A stretch of DNA of 8,840 nucleotides. Origin: Alphaproteobacteria bacterium (GTDB taxonomy: Bacteria > Pseudomonadota > Alphaproteobacteria > Puniceispirillales > Puniceispirillaceae). The DNA is taken from contig JAKMFG010000183.1 in the NCBI GenBank assembly GCA_022425565.1, forward strand, positions 1 to 8,840, read 5' to 3'. The translations under genes were made by a program, and so were the position numbers. This document shows, one piece after another, positions 1 through 8,794 of this stretch. Within the stretch, counting starts at the first letter, position 1. The number at the start of each line of letters is the position of its first letter. The notes below the pieces were generated by a model that worked only from the letters and a program-made list of their open reading frames with translations, was not told where the DNA came from and did not search any database.

Positions 1-3
1 ATA

Positions 4-32
4 TCCTGCCTGTATGAATGTCCTGCCTGTAT
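4..32. repeat. Two direct copies of a 12-bp sequence upstream of the SH3 protein gene
   Basis: TCCTGCCTGTAT occurs at 4-15 and again, identically, at 21-32, giving a 17-bp period. It lies 67-95 bp upstream of the chosen start of the SH3-domain gene. It could be a tandem regulator-binding site, or the edge of a longer repeat cut off by the window boundary. The sequence left of base 1 is needed to decide. No other copy was noticed in the window. Confidence 0.5.
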
Positions 33-98
33 AAGCCACAAGCGTCCCATATCAGACGGCATCAGGATATCGGGCGACATTACCAGAACTGGGCTGCA

Positions 99-665
99 AT
101 GAAAAAACTATTTCACGGTGCGACAACCTGCCTCCTCCTCGCGCTCCTCATCGGCACGACACCAGCGGCAACCATCCCGGCGGCGGCATCGGACAGCACC
201 GGTGACAATGGCGCCAGCAACAATGGCGAGGTGCGGGTGACCGTGCGTGGAAGCGGCTATCAGGTGCCGCGCTTTGTCGCCCTGAAATCGGACGAGGTAA
301 ACATGCGGGCGGGTCCGGGAACCGAATATCCGGTGCTGTGGCAATACCGCAAGGAAGGCCTTCCACTCCGGGTGGAGCGCGAGTTCGGCATCTGGCGCAA
401 GGTTGTGGACCACGAAAACACCACCGGCTGGATGCACCAGTCCGTCGTGTCACTGAAACGCAATGCCCTCGTCACCGCCAGTTCGGCAAAAATCCATGCC
501 GCGCCGGATGACGGCTCCCCTCTTGTCGCCGTGGCAGAGCGCAACGCCCTTCTGGAACTGCAATCCTGCCCGACCCAATGGTGCAAGGTCGCGTCAGGCG
601 ACATTCGTGGGTGGGTGGCGCGCACCGCAATCTGGGGGCTTCTCGACGGCGAGGTCCTGAACTGA
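99..665 (+). CDS. Secreted protein with two bacterial SH3-like domains
   Basis: This 188-residue protein is probably exported to the periplasm, where SH3-like domains usually bind peptidoglycan or other proteins; the exact partner is unknown. The N-terminus (MKKLFHGATT, then a hydrophobic CLLLALLIGT stretch and an AAA-SD junction near residue 30) reads as a Sec signal peptide. That is why the ATG at 99 is preferred over the in-frame ATG at 18, which would put 27 polar residues ahead of it. Residues 31-50 are a low-complexity linker. A first SH3-like unit spans about 59-120, with the hallmark NMRAGPGTEYPV and later GWMHQS. A second, more divergent unit spans about 122-180, ending in RGWVARTAIWG. 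This matches the alphaproteobacterial SH3_4 (PF06347/COG3807-type) architecture. No strong Shine-Dalgarno sequence precedes the start. The gene appears monocistronic and ends 32 bp before a terminator. Family assignment is solid; function is not established. Confidence 0.88.
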   Translation: MKKLFHGATTCLLLALLIGTTPAATIPAAASDSTGDNGASNNGEVRVTVRGSGYQVPRFVALKSDEVNMRAGPGTEYPVLWQYRKEGLPLRVEREFGIWRKVVDHENTTGWMHQSVVSLKRNALVTASSAKIHAAPDDGSPLVAVAERNALLELQSCPTQWCKVASGDIRGWVARTAIWGLLDGEVLN

Positions 666-697
666 CCTGCACCAGGCTCACCCATCTGCGGACATGA

Positions 698-729
698 AAA
701 AGGCGCTCCGGGGAACCGGAGCGCCTTTT
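698..729. terminator. Bidirectional rho-independent terminator between the SH3 gene and katG
   Basis: A perfect 14-bp stem pairs 698-711 (AAAAGGCGCTCCGG) with 716-729 (CCGGAGCGCCTTTT) around the loop GGAA, a GNRA tetraloop on the plus strand. The A-run on the left and T-run on the right give a U-tract in both directions. It can therefore end the plus-strand SH3 gene (stop at 665) and the minus-strand katG (stop at 785). Confidence 0.93.
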
Positions 730-784
730 ATGCATGGCGACAGCGCGAAGGGGACGAGACGCGCTGACATGCCATTCTGTCTGG

Positions 785-3100
<2,316 letters not shown>

Positions 3101-3104
3101 GCTG

Positions 3105-3121
3105 TTTGGAATGATTTTAAA
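3105..3121. promoter_or_regulatory. ICE-like palindrome (candidate Irr site) upstream of katG
   Basis: TTTGGAATGATTTTAAA is a 17-bp AT-rich inverted repeat centred on 3113, in which six of eight positions per arm are symmetric. From memory, the iron control element bound by rhizobial Irr is close to TTTAGAAT-N-ATTCTAAA, and this site differs at two positions. It lies just upstream of the candidate katG -35 (centre near -48), a place more usual for activation than for repression. The adjacent gene encodes Irr, which makes the assignment more plausible. Confidence 0.5.
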
Positions 3122-3122
3122 C

Positions 3123-3136
3123 TGACAAGATTGTCA
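3123..3136. promoter_or_regulatory. TGACAA/TTGTCA dyad next to the ICE-like site
   Basis: TGACAA (3123-3128) and TTGTCA (3131-3136) form a perfect 6-2-6 inverted repeat one base away from the ICE-like palindrome. The same hexamer recurs in the katG leader (3010-3015) and, as TTGTCA, in the irr promoter (3685-3690). This is compatible with a second regulator shared by irr and katG. TTGTCA is also partly similar to a -35 element, so coincidence is possible. Confidence 0.38.
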
Positions 3137-3209
3137 CAGCCGCCGGGCCGCGCACAGGAATGTGGTAGGCACCGTGAAACGCAGACATGTTGCTTGTGCG
3201 GCCGGGGCC

Positions 3210-3653
3210 TCAGCCATTTTTGGACGAGATATGGATCAGCACGTCCACAGAAGCGATGTCATGCCCCTTTGGTGCATTCGGAAGGTCGGCAAGCAGCACC
3301 TGGTCGGCCGGAATGTCTATCAGACGGTCGGTTTCCGCATCATAGAAATGATGGTGGTGCGATGTGTTGGTATCGAAAACGCTGTGCTCGTTATGAACAG
3401 TGACCCGGCGCAGCAGGCCGGCATCGGTAAACTGGTTCAGCGTATTATAGACGGTGCCGCCTGCCATCTGCATGCCGGCGTCGCGGATTTCGCGGGCAAG
3501 GCTGTCGGCGGAAACATGGCGATGACGCCCGTCGAGCAGCAGTCCGGCAATCGCAAGCCGTTGCTTTGTCGGACGGAGACCAGCGGCCCTCAGACGTTGC
3601 ACGAGACGTGCGTCCTCTGCGGCGGCCGGGATGTTTTCAACATTCACGCTCAT
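3210..3653 (-). CDS. irr: Iron response regulator Irr (Fur family)
   Basis: Irr is a transcription factor of the Fur superfamily. In alphaproteobacteria it controls haem synthesis, iron storage and iron uptake genes according to haem supply, and it binds ICE sites. From the ATG at 3653 the protein has 147 residues, the usual length. The winged helix covers about 17-85, with LRAAGLRPTKQRLAIAGLLL and the recognition region GGTVYNTLNQFTDAGLLRRV. The dimerisation part has SVFDTNTSHHHHFYD (about 91-105) and an Irr-like tail, IPADQVLLADLPNAP then IASVDVLIHI. There is no cysteine at all, so the Cys4 zinc site of Fur/PerR and the Cys-Pro haem regulatory motif of Bradyrhizobium Irr are both missing; the His-rich second haem site (99-102) is present. 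In-frame ATGs at 3683 and 3755 are disfavoured: the first lies inside the promoter, the second adds 34 unlike residues. PerR is the main alternative, less likely from the tail and the fabA neighbour. Confidence 0.9.
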   Translation of the reverse strand: MSVNVENIPAAAEDARLVQRLRAAGLRPTKQRLAIAGLLLDGRHRHVSADSLAREIRDAGMQMAGGTVYNTLNQFTDAGLLRRVTVHNEHSVFDTNTSHHHHFYDAETDRLIDIPADQVLLADLPNAPKGHDIASVDVLIHISSKNG

Positions 3654-3662
3654 AGCGTCTCG

Positions 3663-3691
3663 AAAATGCGGCCTTGCTAGCATATTGTCAA
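3663..3691 (-). promoter_or_regulatory. Candidate irr promoter overlapped by a palindrome
   Basis: On the minus strand a perfect consensus -35, TTGACA (3691-3686), is followed by 17 bp and CATTTT (3668-3663), a weak -10. Transcription would begin near 3656, only a few bases before the ATG at 3653, so the message would be nearly leaderless. The -35 is embedded in the 11-bp palindrome TATTGTCAATA (3683-3693), a possible operator for autoregulation or for another regulator. No convincing ICE-like site was seen here. Confidence 0.5.
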
Positions 3692-3765
3692 TAATCCCTT
3701 GGCCTGAGGGGCGGTTTCGTGTTTTTTTGTGGAGGCTCGAAGACGGGCTCCGCAATGATCGGACC

Positions 3766-3811
3766 CATGTCCGTCAGGCTATGAAATTACATCGGCAAGG
3801 GGACATGTCCG
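3766..3811. promoter_or_regulatory. Repeated CATGTCCG sites upstream of fabA
   Basis: CATGTCCG occurs at 3766-3773 and 3804-3811, 38 bp apart. The second is the right half of the perfect 10-bp palindrome GGACATGTCC (3801-3810). The first is preceded by GGACC, giving a looser version, GGAC-CC-ATGTCC (3761-3772). Both lie 46-96 bp upstream of the fabA ATG, where an operator for the fatty acid operon would be expected. TATGAA (3780-3785) could be a -10, but no good -35 accompanies it, so the fabA promoter itself remains unassigned. Confidence 0.4.
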
Positions 3812-3856
3812 CAACCCGGCGAACATGCCCTCCGCAACAATTCTGGGGACACCAAA

Positions 3857-4375
3857 ATGCCACCACTGCAGCAGACTGCCTTCAGCTATGATGACCTAAT
3901 TTCCTGTGCGAAAGGCGAGCTGTTCGGCCCCGGAAACCCCCAATTGCCGATGCCGCCGATGCTGATGTGCGACCGGATCACGGAGATCTCGGGTGATGCT
4001 GGACCGCATGGCAAGGGACATATCGTTTCTGAATTCGACCTGAAACCCGACCTGTGGTTCTTCCCCTGTCATTTCGAGGGTGATCCGGTGATGCCTGGAT
4101 GCCTTGGCATGGACGCGCTCTGGCAGCTTGTCGGCTTCTTCCTTGGATGGTCCGGCGGTGAAGGCCGCGGGCGGGCACTGTCGGTCGGTGAGGTAAAGTT
4201 CACTGGCCAGATCCTGCCGACAAACAAGCTTGTCCGCTACGAGATCGAGATGAAGCGGGTGATCATGCGCCGCCTGGTGATGGGGATCGCCGACGGCCGC
4301 GTCGTCTGCGACGGCGAAACCGTCTTCGAGGCCAACGACATCCGCGTCGGCCTGTTCCAGCCCGAGGAGGCATAA
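3857..4375 (+). CDS. fabA: 3-hydroxydecanoyl-ACP dehydratase/isomerase FabA
   Basis: FabA dehydrates 3-hydroxyacyl-ACP and isomerises trans-2-decenoyl-ACP to cis-3-decenoyl-ACP, the branch point for unsaturated fatty acids in the cytoplasm. The 172-residue product is a single hot-dog fold of the normal family length (E. coli about 171). The active-site pair is H72 in [23 protein letters not shown] and D86 in the same block, with the same 14-residue spacing as in E. coli. [16 protein letters not shown] and the C-terminal half also follow the family. The start is supported by GGGGA seven bases upstream of the ATG and by the [14 protein letters not shown] beginning. It is the first gene of a fabA-fabB-fabI operon and is transcribed away from irr; 2 bp separate its stop from fabB. 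FabZ is excluded by length and by the FabA-type block plus fabB partner. Confidence 0.97.
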   Translation: MPPLQQTAFSYDDLISCAKGELFGPGNPQLPMPPMLMCDRITEISGDAGPHGKGHIVSEFDLKPDLWFFPCHFEGDPVMPGCLGMDALWQLVGFFLGWSGGEGRGRALSVGEVKFTGQILPTNKLVRYEIEMKRVIMRRLVMGIADGRVVCDGETVFEANDIRVGLFQPEEA

Positions 4376-4377
4376 TC

Positions 4378-5610
4378 ATGCGCAGAGTCGCCATTACCGG
4401 GATCGGCGTCGTCTCGTCGATCGGCAACAATGTCGCCGAAGTGACGGATTCGCTGCGCGAGGGCCGTTCCGGCATCGTCGCCGCTCCAGAATATACCGAG
4501 CTCGGCTTCCGCAGTCAGGTTCACGGCACCATCAAGATGGACATCGCCGAGCATATCGACCGCAAGCAGCTTCGCTTCATGGGCGACGGTGCGGCCTATG
4601 CCGTGCTGGCCATGGAACAGGCCATCGCCGATTCCGGGCTGACCGAGGAGCAGGTCTCGAACCCGCGCACCGGCCTGATCGCCGGGTCCGGCGGACCATC
4701 CACGGCCAATATGATGCAGGCCTTCGACACCACCCGCGAGAAGGGGCCAAAGCGGGTCGGCCCCTATATGGTGCCGCGCTGCATGTCGTCGACCGTATCG
4801 GCCTGTATCGCCACCTTCTTCAAGATCAAGGGTGTGAACTACTCCATCACCTCGGCCTGTTCGACATCGGCACACTGTATTTCATCGGCAGTGGACGCCA
4901 TCCGCAACGGCAGCCAGGACATTGTCTTCGCCGGTGGCGGCGAGGAGCTTCACTGGACCCTGTCGGTGCTGTTCGACGCGATGGGGGCGATGTCCTCTAA
5001 ATATAACGACACGCCGGAACGCGCCTCGCGCGCCTATGACGCCGACCGTGACGGCTTTGTCATTGCTGGCGGCGGCGGCATGGTCGTGATCGAGGATATG
5101 GAACATGCGCTGGCGCGCGGTGCCACCATCCATGCCGAGATTGTCGGTTACGGCGCCAATTCGGACGGCCATGACATGGTTGCCCCGTCTGGCGAAGGCG
5201 CGGTCCGCTGCATGGAGCTGGCGCTTGCCGGCTTTGACGGAAACAAGCTGACGGACAAGGTCGACTATATCAACGCCCACGGCACATCGACCCCGGTCGG
5301 CGACGTCAAGGAGCTGGAAGCGGTGCGCGAAGTGTTCGGCCCGCGCGGCTATCTGCCGACGGTAACCTCGACCAAGTCGCTGACCGGCCACTCGCTTGGC
5401 GCCACCGGTGTCCAGGAGGCCATCTACACCATGATCATGATGAAGGAAGGCTTCATCGCCGGATCGGCCAATATCGAGAATCCAGACCCGGCCATCGGCG
5501 ATATTCCGGTCCCCTCGAGCCGTGTCGACAATGCCGAGATTACATTGGCGCTGTCGAACTCCTTCGGCTTTGGCGGAACCAACGCTACGCTGGCGCTGAG
5601 GAAGGTCTGA
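4378..5610 (+). CDS. fabB: Beta-ketoacyl-ACP synthase I (FabB)
   Basis: FabB condenses malonyl-ACP with acyl-ACP and is needed to elongate the cis-3-decenoyl-ACP made by FabA. The 410-residue protein has the two-layer thiolase fold, starting [18 protein letters not shown]. The catalytic cysteine is C161 in [12 protein letters not shown], and the two histidines are H301 ([13 protein letters not shown]) and H338 ([14 protein letters not shown]), with K333 alongside. The C-terminal glycine-rich [14 protein letters not shown] is intact. A strong GAGGAGG at 4364-4370, still inside the end of fabA, sits seven bases before the ATG, so translation is probably coupled. The choice of FabB over FabF rests on the adjacent fabA and the overall match to KAS I. 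It is followed after one base by fabI. Confidence 0.97.
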   Translation: MRRVAITGIGVVSSIGNNVAEVTDSLREGRSGIVAAPEYTELGFRSQVHGTIKMDIAEHIDRKQLRFMGDGAAYAVLAMEQAIADSGLTEEQVSNPRTGLIAGSGGPSTANMMQAFDTTREKGPKRVGPYMVPRCMSSTVSACIATFFKIKGVNYSITSACSTSAHCISSAVDAIRNGSQDIVFAGGGEELHWTLSVLFDAMGAMSSKYNDTPERASRAYDADRDGFVIAGGGGMVVIEDMEHALARGATIHAEIVGYGANSDGHDMVAPSGEGAVRCMELALAGFDGNKLTDKVDYINAHGTSTPVGDVKELEAVREVFGPRGYLPTVTSTKSLTGHSLGATGVQEAIYTMIMMKEGFIAGSANIENPDPAIGDIPVPSSRVDNAEITLALSNSFGFGGTNATLALRKV

Positions 5611-5611
5611 T

Positions 5612-6403
5612 ATGACGGCGGGACTTCTTGCCGGCAAGCGGGGCCTGATCATGGGCGTCGCGAATGAACGCTCCAGCGCCTGGGGCATCGCCGCCGCCGC
5701 TGCCGAGGCCGGTGCCGAGCTTGCCTTCACCTATCAGATGGAGGGGTTCGGCAAGCGGCTGCGCCCGCTGGCGGAATCTGTCGGCTCCGACCTGATGGTG
5801 GAATGCGATGTCGCGCATGAAGGCGCGGTAGGAAAGGCCTTTGACTGGCTTTCCGATCACTGGTCGTCCGTCGATTTCGTCGTTCACGCACTGGCCTTTT
5901 CCGACAAGAACGAGCTGAAGGGCGGCTATCTGAACACCAGCCGCCGGAACTTCAACGAGACCATGATGATCTCGGCCTTCTCCTTTACCGAGGTCGCGCA
6001 GGCGGCACGCCAGATGATGCCGGATGGCGGCTCGCTGGTGACCCTCAGCTATATCGGCGCGCAGCGGATTTCGCCGAACTATAATGTCATGGGCGTGGCC
6101 AAGGCGGCGCTCGAGGCGTCGGTGCGTTATCTTGCCGTCGATCTCGGCGGCCAGAATATCCGGGTGAATGCGCTGTCGGCCGGGCCGATGAAGACGCTTG
6201 CCGGCGCCGCCATTACAGGTGCGCGCCACATCTACCGCTATGCCGAGACGGCGGCCCCGCTCGGCCGCAACCCGGATATCAATGAAGTTGGACGCTCCGG
6301 CCTGTATCTTGTCTCGGACCTGTCCTCGGGCGTGACCGGCGAGGTGCATTTCGTCGATGGCGGTTTCAACACCGTCGCCACGCCGCCGGAAGATACCGAA
6401 TAA
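5612..6403 (+). CDS. fabI: NADH-dependent enoyl-ACP reductase FabI
   Basis: FabI reduces trans-2-enoyl-ACP, the last step of each elongation cycle. The 263-residue protein is a Rossmann-fold divergent short-chain dehydrogenase with the nucleotide loop GLIMGVANERSSAWGIA (residues 11-27). The catalytic set Y147, Y157 and K164 in SYIGAQRISPNYNVMGVAK keeps the Tyr-X6-Lys spacing of FabI. The end, SGVTGEVHFVDGGFNT, is typical. At the position of E. coli Gly93, where substitutions give triclosan resistance, this protein has A95 in VHALAFSDKNEL; I recall alanine there in other alphaproteobacterial FabI proteins. GAGGAAGG at 5598-5605, inside the last fabB codons, lies six bases before the ATG, suggesting coupled translation. 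It is the last gene of the operon and converges on pnp. Alphaproteobacteria often carry two fabI copies; only one is visible here. Confidence 0.96.
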   Translation: MTAGLLAGKRGLIMGVANERSSAWGIAAAAAEAGAELAFTYQMEGFGKRLRPLAESVGSDLMVECDVAHEGAVGKAFDWLSDHWSSVDFVVHALAFSDKNELKGGYLNTSRRNFNETMMISAFSFTEVAQAARQMMPDGGSLVTLSYIGAQRISPNYNVMGVAKAALEASVRYLAVDLGGQNIRVNALSAGPMKTLAGAAITGARHIYRYAETAAPLGRNPDINEVGRSGLYLVSDLSSGVTGEVHFVDGGFNTVATPPEDTE

Positions 6404-6439
6404 CAGCCATATATTTCCGCCGTTACAGGACAGCGGCAT

Positions 6440-6467
6440 AAAAAAGGGGCGGCCGAAGCCGCCCCTT
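6440..6467 (-). terminator. Rho-independent terminator of pnp with a UUCG loop
   Basis: A perfect 10-bp stem pairs 6444-6453 with 6458-6467. Read on the minus strand it is AAGGGGCGGC, loop TTCG, then GCCGCCCCTT continuing into a run of eight T (6447 region excluded; T bases correspond to the A-run at 6440-6445). The loop is closed by C-G, the extra-stable cUUCGg tetraloop. It lies 25 bp past the pnp stop. In the plus direction only two T follow the stem, so it should be weaker for fabI. Confidence 0.9.
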
Positions 6468-6491
6468 GGCATTTGTCATGTCCGGAAGGGC

Positions 6492-8603
6492 TTACTCGGC
6501 CTTTTCCGCCTCAAGGTCGGCGCCAGTCTCCTGGTCGACACGCTTCATCGACAGCTTTACCTTGCCGCGGTCGTCAAAGCCGATGACCTTGACCTTGACC
6601 ATGTCACCTTCCTTGCAGATGTCGGTGGTCTTTTCGGTCCGACCGTCCTGCAGCTCGGAGATATGGACGAGGCCGTCCTTCGCACCGAGGAAGTTGACGA
6701 AGGCGCCGAAATCGACGGTCTTCACAACCTTGCCATCATAGATCACACCAAGCTCGGGCTCGGCGACGATGTCCTTGATACGGGCAACAGCCGCCTCGCC
6801 GGACGCGCCGGTGACTGCCGCCACCTTGACGGTGCCGTCGTCATCAATATCGATCTTCGCACCGGTGGTCTCGCAGATTTCGCGGATGATCTTGCCACCC
6901 GGGCCGATGATGTCACGGATCTTGTCGACCGGAATCGACATGGTCGTGATCTTTGGCGCACTGTCGGCAAGCCCGTCGCGGGCCGAGGTCAGCGCCTTGG
7001 CCATCTCGTCAAGGATATGAAGACGTCCGTCTTTCGCCTGTTCGAGTGCGATCTGCATGATTTCCGGGGTGATCGAGGTGATCTTGATGTCCATCTGCAG
7101 CGATGTCACGCCAGCTTCTGAACCAGCCACCTTGAAGTCCATGTCGCCAAGATGATCCTCGTCACCGAGAATATCCGACAGCACGGCGAAGGATTCGCCT
7201 TCCTTGATCAGGCCCATCGCGATACCGGCCACCGGACGATCCAGCGGAACACCGGCATCCATCAGCGCCAGCGAGCCGCCACAGACGGTCGCCATCGAGG
7301 ACGAGCCATTCGACTCGGTGATCTCTGATACAAGGCGGATGGTGTAGGGGAAATCCTCTTTCTTCGGCAGCAGCGGACGAATCGCACGCCATGCAAGCTT
7401 GCCATGGCCGATCTCGCGGCGTCCCGGCGAGCCGACACGGCCAGCTTCACCGACCGAGTAGGGCGGGAAGTTGTAGTGCAGCATGAAATTCGAACGGCTC
7501 TCGCCGACGAGGGCGTCGATGATCTGTTCGTCCTGGCCGGTACCGAGGGTGGCAACAACCATCGCCTGGGTCTCGCCGCGGGTAAACAGCGACGATCCGT
7601 GAGCGCGTGGCAGGAAACCTGCCTCGGCAACGATCTGGCGGACCGTCTTGGTGTCGCGACCGTCGATGCGCTGGCCAGTCTCGAGGATCGAGCCGCGAAC
7701 GACATCGGCCTCTTTCGCCTTGATCAGGCTGCCAACGAGAACACCGTCATAATCCTCACCAAGCTTTTCCTTGGTCGCGGCACGGACCTCGCCGAGAGCC
7801 GCCTGACGATCGGTCTTGTCAGCAATCTGATAAGCGGCGACAAACTGGTCGCTGAAGCCGTCGATGACGGCCTTGATTGCACCTGCCTCGGCCGGCTCCT
7901 CGGGAAGGGCACGCGGCTCCTTGGCGCAGGACTCGGCAAGGTCGATGATCGCGTCGATCACCGGCTTCATCGCGTCATGGCCGAAGGTCACGGCGCCGAG
8001 CATCACTTCCTCGGACAGTTCCTGTGCTTCGGATTCGACCATCAGCACACCTTCGTGCGTGCCGGCGAGGACGAGGTCCAACGCGGTCTCTTCCATCTGC
8101 GCGACGGTCGGGTTGAGGACATACTCGCCATCGATCCAGCCTACGCGGGTGGCAGCAATCGGGCCGAAGAACGGAACACCAGACAGGCACAGGGCCGCCG
8201 AAGCACCGATCATCGCAGCAATGTCGGGATTGTTCTCCATGTCATGGGCAAGAACGGTACAGATGACCTGGGTCTCGCACTTGAAGGAGGAAGGGAAGAG
8301 CGGCCGGATAGGACGGTCGATCAGGCGGCTGACAAGGGTCTCGTTCTCGGAAGGACGGCCCTCACGCTTGAAGAAGCCACCCGGAATCTTGCCGGCGGCG
8401 AACGCCTTTTCCTGATAGTTGACCGTCAGCGGGAAGAAATCCTGGCCCGGCTTCGGGCTGTGCGCTGCAACGGCGGTACACAGGACGGTGGTCTCGCCGA
8501 GGCTGACCATTACCGCGCCATCTGCCTGACGGGCCACCTTGCCGGTCTCGAGAACGAGCGGGGTGCCGTTCCAGTCAAGCTCTTTGCGGAATATCTTGAA
8601 CAT
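6492..8603 (-). CDS. pnp: Polyribonucleotide nucleotidyltransferase (PNPase)
   Basis: PNPase is a trimeric phosphorolytic 3'-5' exoribonuclease of RNA decay and can also add 3' tails. The 703-residue protein has the complete order: first RNase PH-like domain (about 1-145, with the conserved [20 protein letters not shown]), all-helical linker domain (about 240-310), second RNase PH domain (about 312-545), KH domain (about 553-612, [15 protein letters not shown]) and S1 domain (about 618-688, [19 protein letters not shown]). Phosphate- and metal-site motifs are present in the second core: [16 protein letters not shown], then [16 protein letters not shown], and [16 protein letters not shown], whose two aspartates match the catalytic D486 and D492 of E. 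coli. The short acidic tail makes it slightly smaller than the 711-residue E. coli protein. The ATG at 8603 gives the standard [15 protein letters not shown] start, with only a modest AGAGA ribosome site upstream. rpsO, the usual upstream gene, is not in the window. Confidence 0.98.
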   Translation of the reverse strand: MFKIFRKELDWNGTPLVLETGKVARQADGAVMVSLGETTVLCTAVAAHSPKPGQDFFPLTVNYQEKAFAAGKIPGGFFKREGRPSENETLVSRLIDRPIRPLFPSSFKCETQVICTVLAHDMENNPDIAAMIGASAALCLSGVPFFGPIAATRVGWIDGEYVLNPTVAQMEETALDLVLAGTHEGVLMVESEAQELSEEVMLGAVTFGHDAMKPVIDAIIDLAESCAKEPRALPEEPAEAGAIKAVIDGFSDQFVAAYQIADKTDRQAALGEVRAATKEKLGEDYDGVLVGSLIKAKEADVVRGSILETGQRIDGRDTKTVRQIVAEAGFLPRAHGSSLFTRGETQAMVVATLGTGQDEQIIDALVGESRSNFMLHYNFPPYSVGEAGRVGSPGRREIGHGKLAWRAIRPLLPKKEDFPYTIRLVSEITESNGSSSMATVCGGSLALMDAGVPLDRPVAGIAMGLIKEGESFAVLSDILGDEDHLGDMDFKVAGSEAGVTSLQMDIKITSITPEIMQIALEQAKDGRLHILDEMAKALTSARDGLADSAPKITTMSIPVDKIRDIIGPGGKIIREICETTGAKIDIDDDGTVKVAAVTGASGEAAVARIKDIVAEPELGVIYDGKVVKTVDFGAFVNFLGAKDGLVHISELQDGRTEKTTDICKEGDMVKVKVIGFDDRGKVKLSMKRVDQETGADLEAEKAE

Positions 8604-8658
8604 CGATATCTGTCTCTTTTCTCATCATGATGCCGGGTCAACCCTCACACAAACCTGT

Positions 8659-8682
8659 AGACACGGCCAACCGGGCCTGTCT
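8659..8682 (-). promoter_or_regulatory. Hairpin in the pnp upstream leader
   Basis: Bases 8659-8668 and 8674-8682 form a 9-bp stem interrupted by one bulged base (8664), with a 5-nt loop. On the minus strand the arms read AGACAGGCC and GGCC-G-TGTCT. It would lie about 56-79 nt before the pnp ATG. In E. coli the pnp leader hairpin is cut by RNase III and lets PNPase repress its own synthesis. Whether this hairpin does the same is inference. Confidence 0.4.
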
Positions 8683-8755
8683 GCCAGTAACAAGAGGATG
8701 TCTGGTGATGTTTGGGGGTATGTCGACCGTCGCTCGGTCTGCGATTCGGTCGGAT

Positions 8756-8794
8756 GGGCCCCCGCGCCATCATCTGTCGGGCCCCGGCTTTTTT
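8756..8794 (+). terminator. Terminator-like hairpin followed by six T, with no gene before it
   Basis: GGGCCC at 8756-8761 can pair with GGGCCC at 8779-8784 across a 17-nt loop. After CGGC comes a run of six T at 8789-8794. The polarity fits termination of a plus-strand transcript, yet no plus-strand gene lies between the pnp start and here. The 6-bp stem and large loop make this weak. It could end an unseen small RNA, insulate from antisense transcription, or be chance in GC-rich DNA. Confidence 0.3.

Noticed and set aside
3122..3209. Possible rho-independent terminator between irr and katG.
   Set aside because: GC-rich arms near 3145-3150 and 3197-3206 pair only imperfectly over a loop of tens of bases, and no U-tract follows on the minus strand. 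Read-through from irr into katG cannot be excluded.
3722..3728. Run of seven T upstream of fabA as a possible terminator or attenuator.
   Set aside because: Only a 4-bp stem (3696-3699 with 3707-3710) precedes it, twelve or more bases away, so no credible terminator forms.
3755..3894. Small upstream open frames before fabA: 9 codons at 3755-3784 and 28 codons from 3805 overlapping the fabA start in another frame.
   Set aside because: The first has no ribosome site and the second has AGGGG only two bases from its ATG. Neither peptide shows a leader-peptide pattern such as runs of one amino acid.
4237..6472. Long minus-strand open frames opposite fabB and fabI (4237-4875, 4882-5730, 5585-6472).
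   Set aside because: They lie antisense to three well-conserved fatty acid genes and show no family motif, a common artefact of high GC at third codon positions.
7404..8630. A 408-codon plus-strand open frame opposite pnp.
   Set aside because: The minus strand is an end-to-end PNPase. The antisense product has no recognisable domain and no ribosome site.
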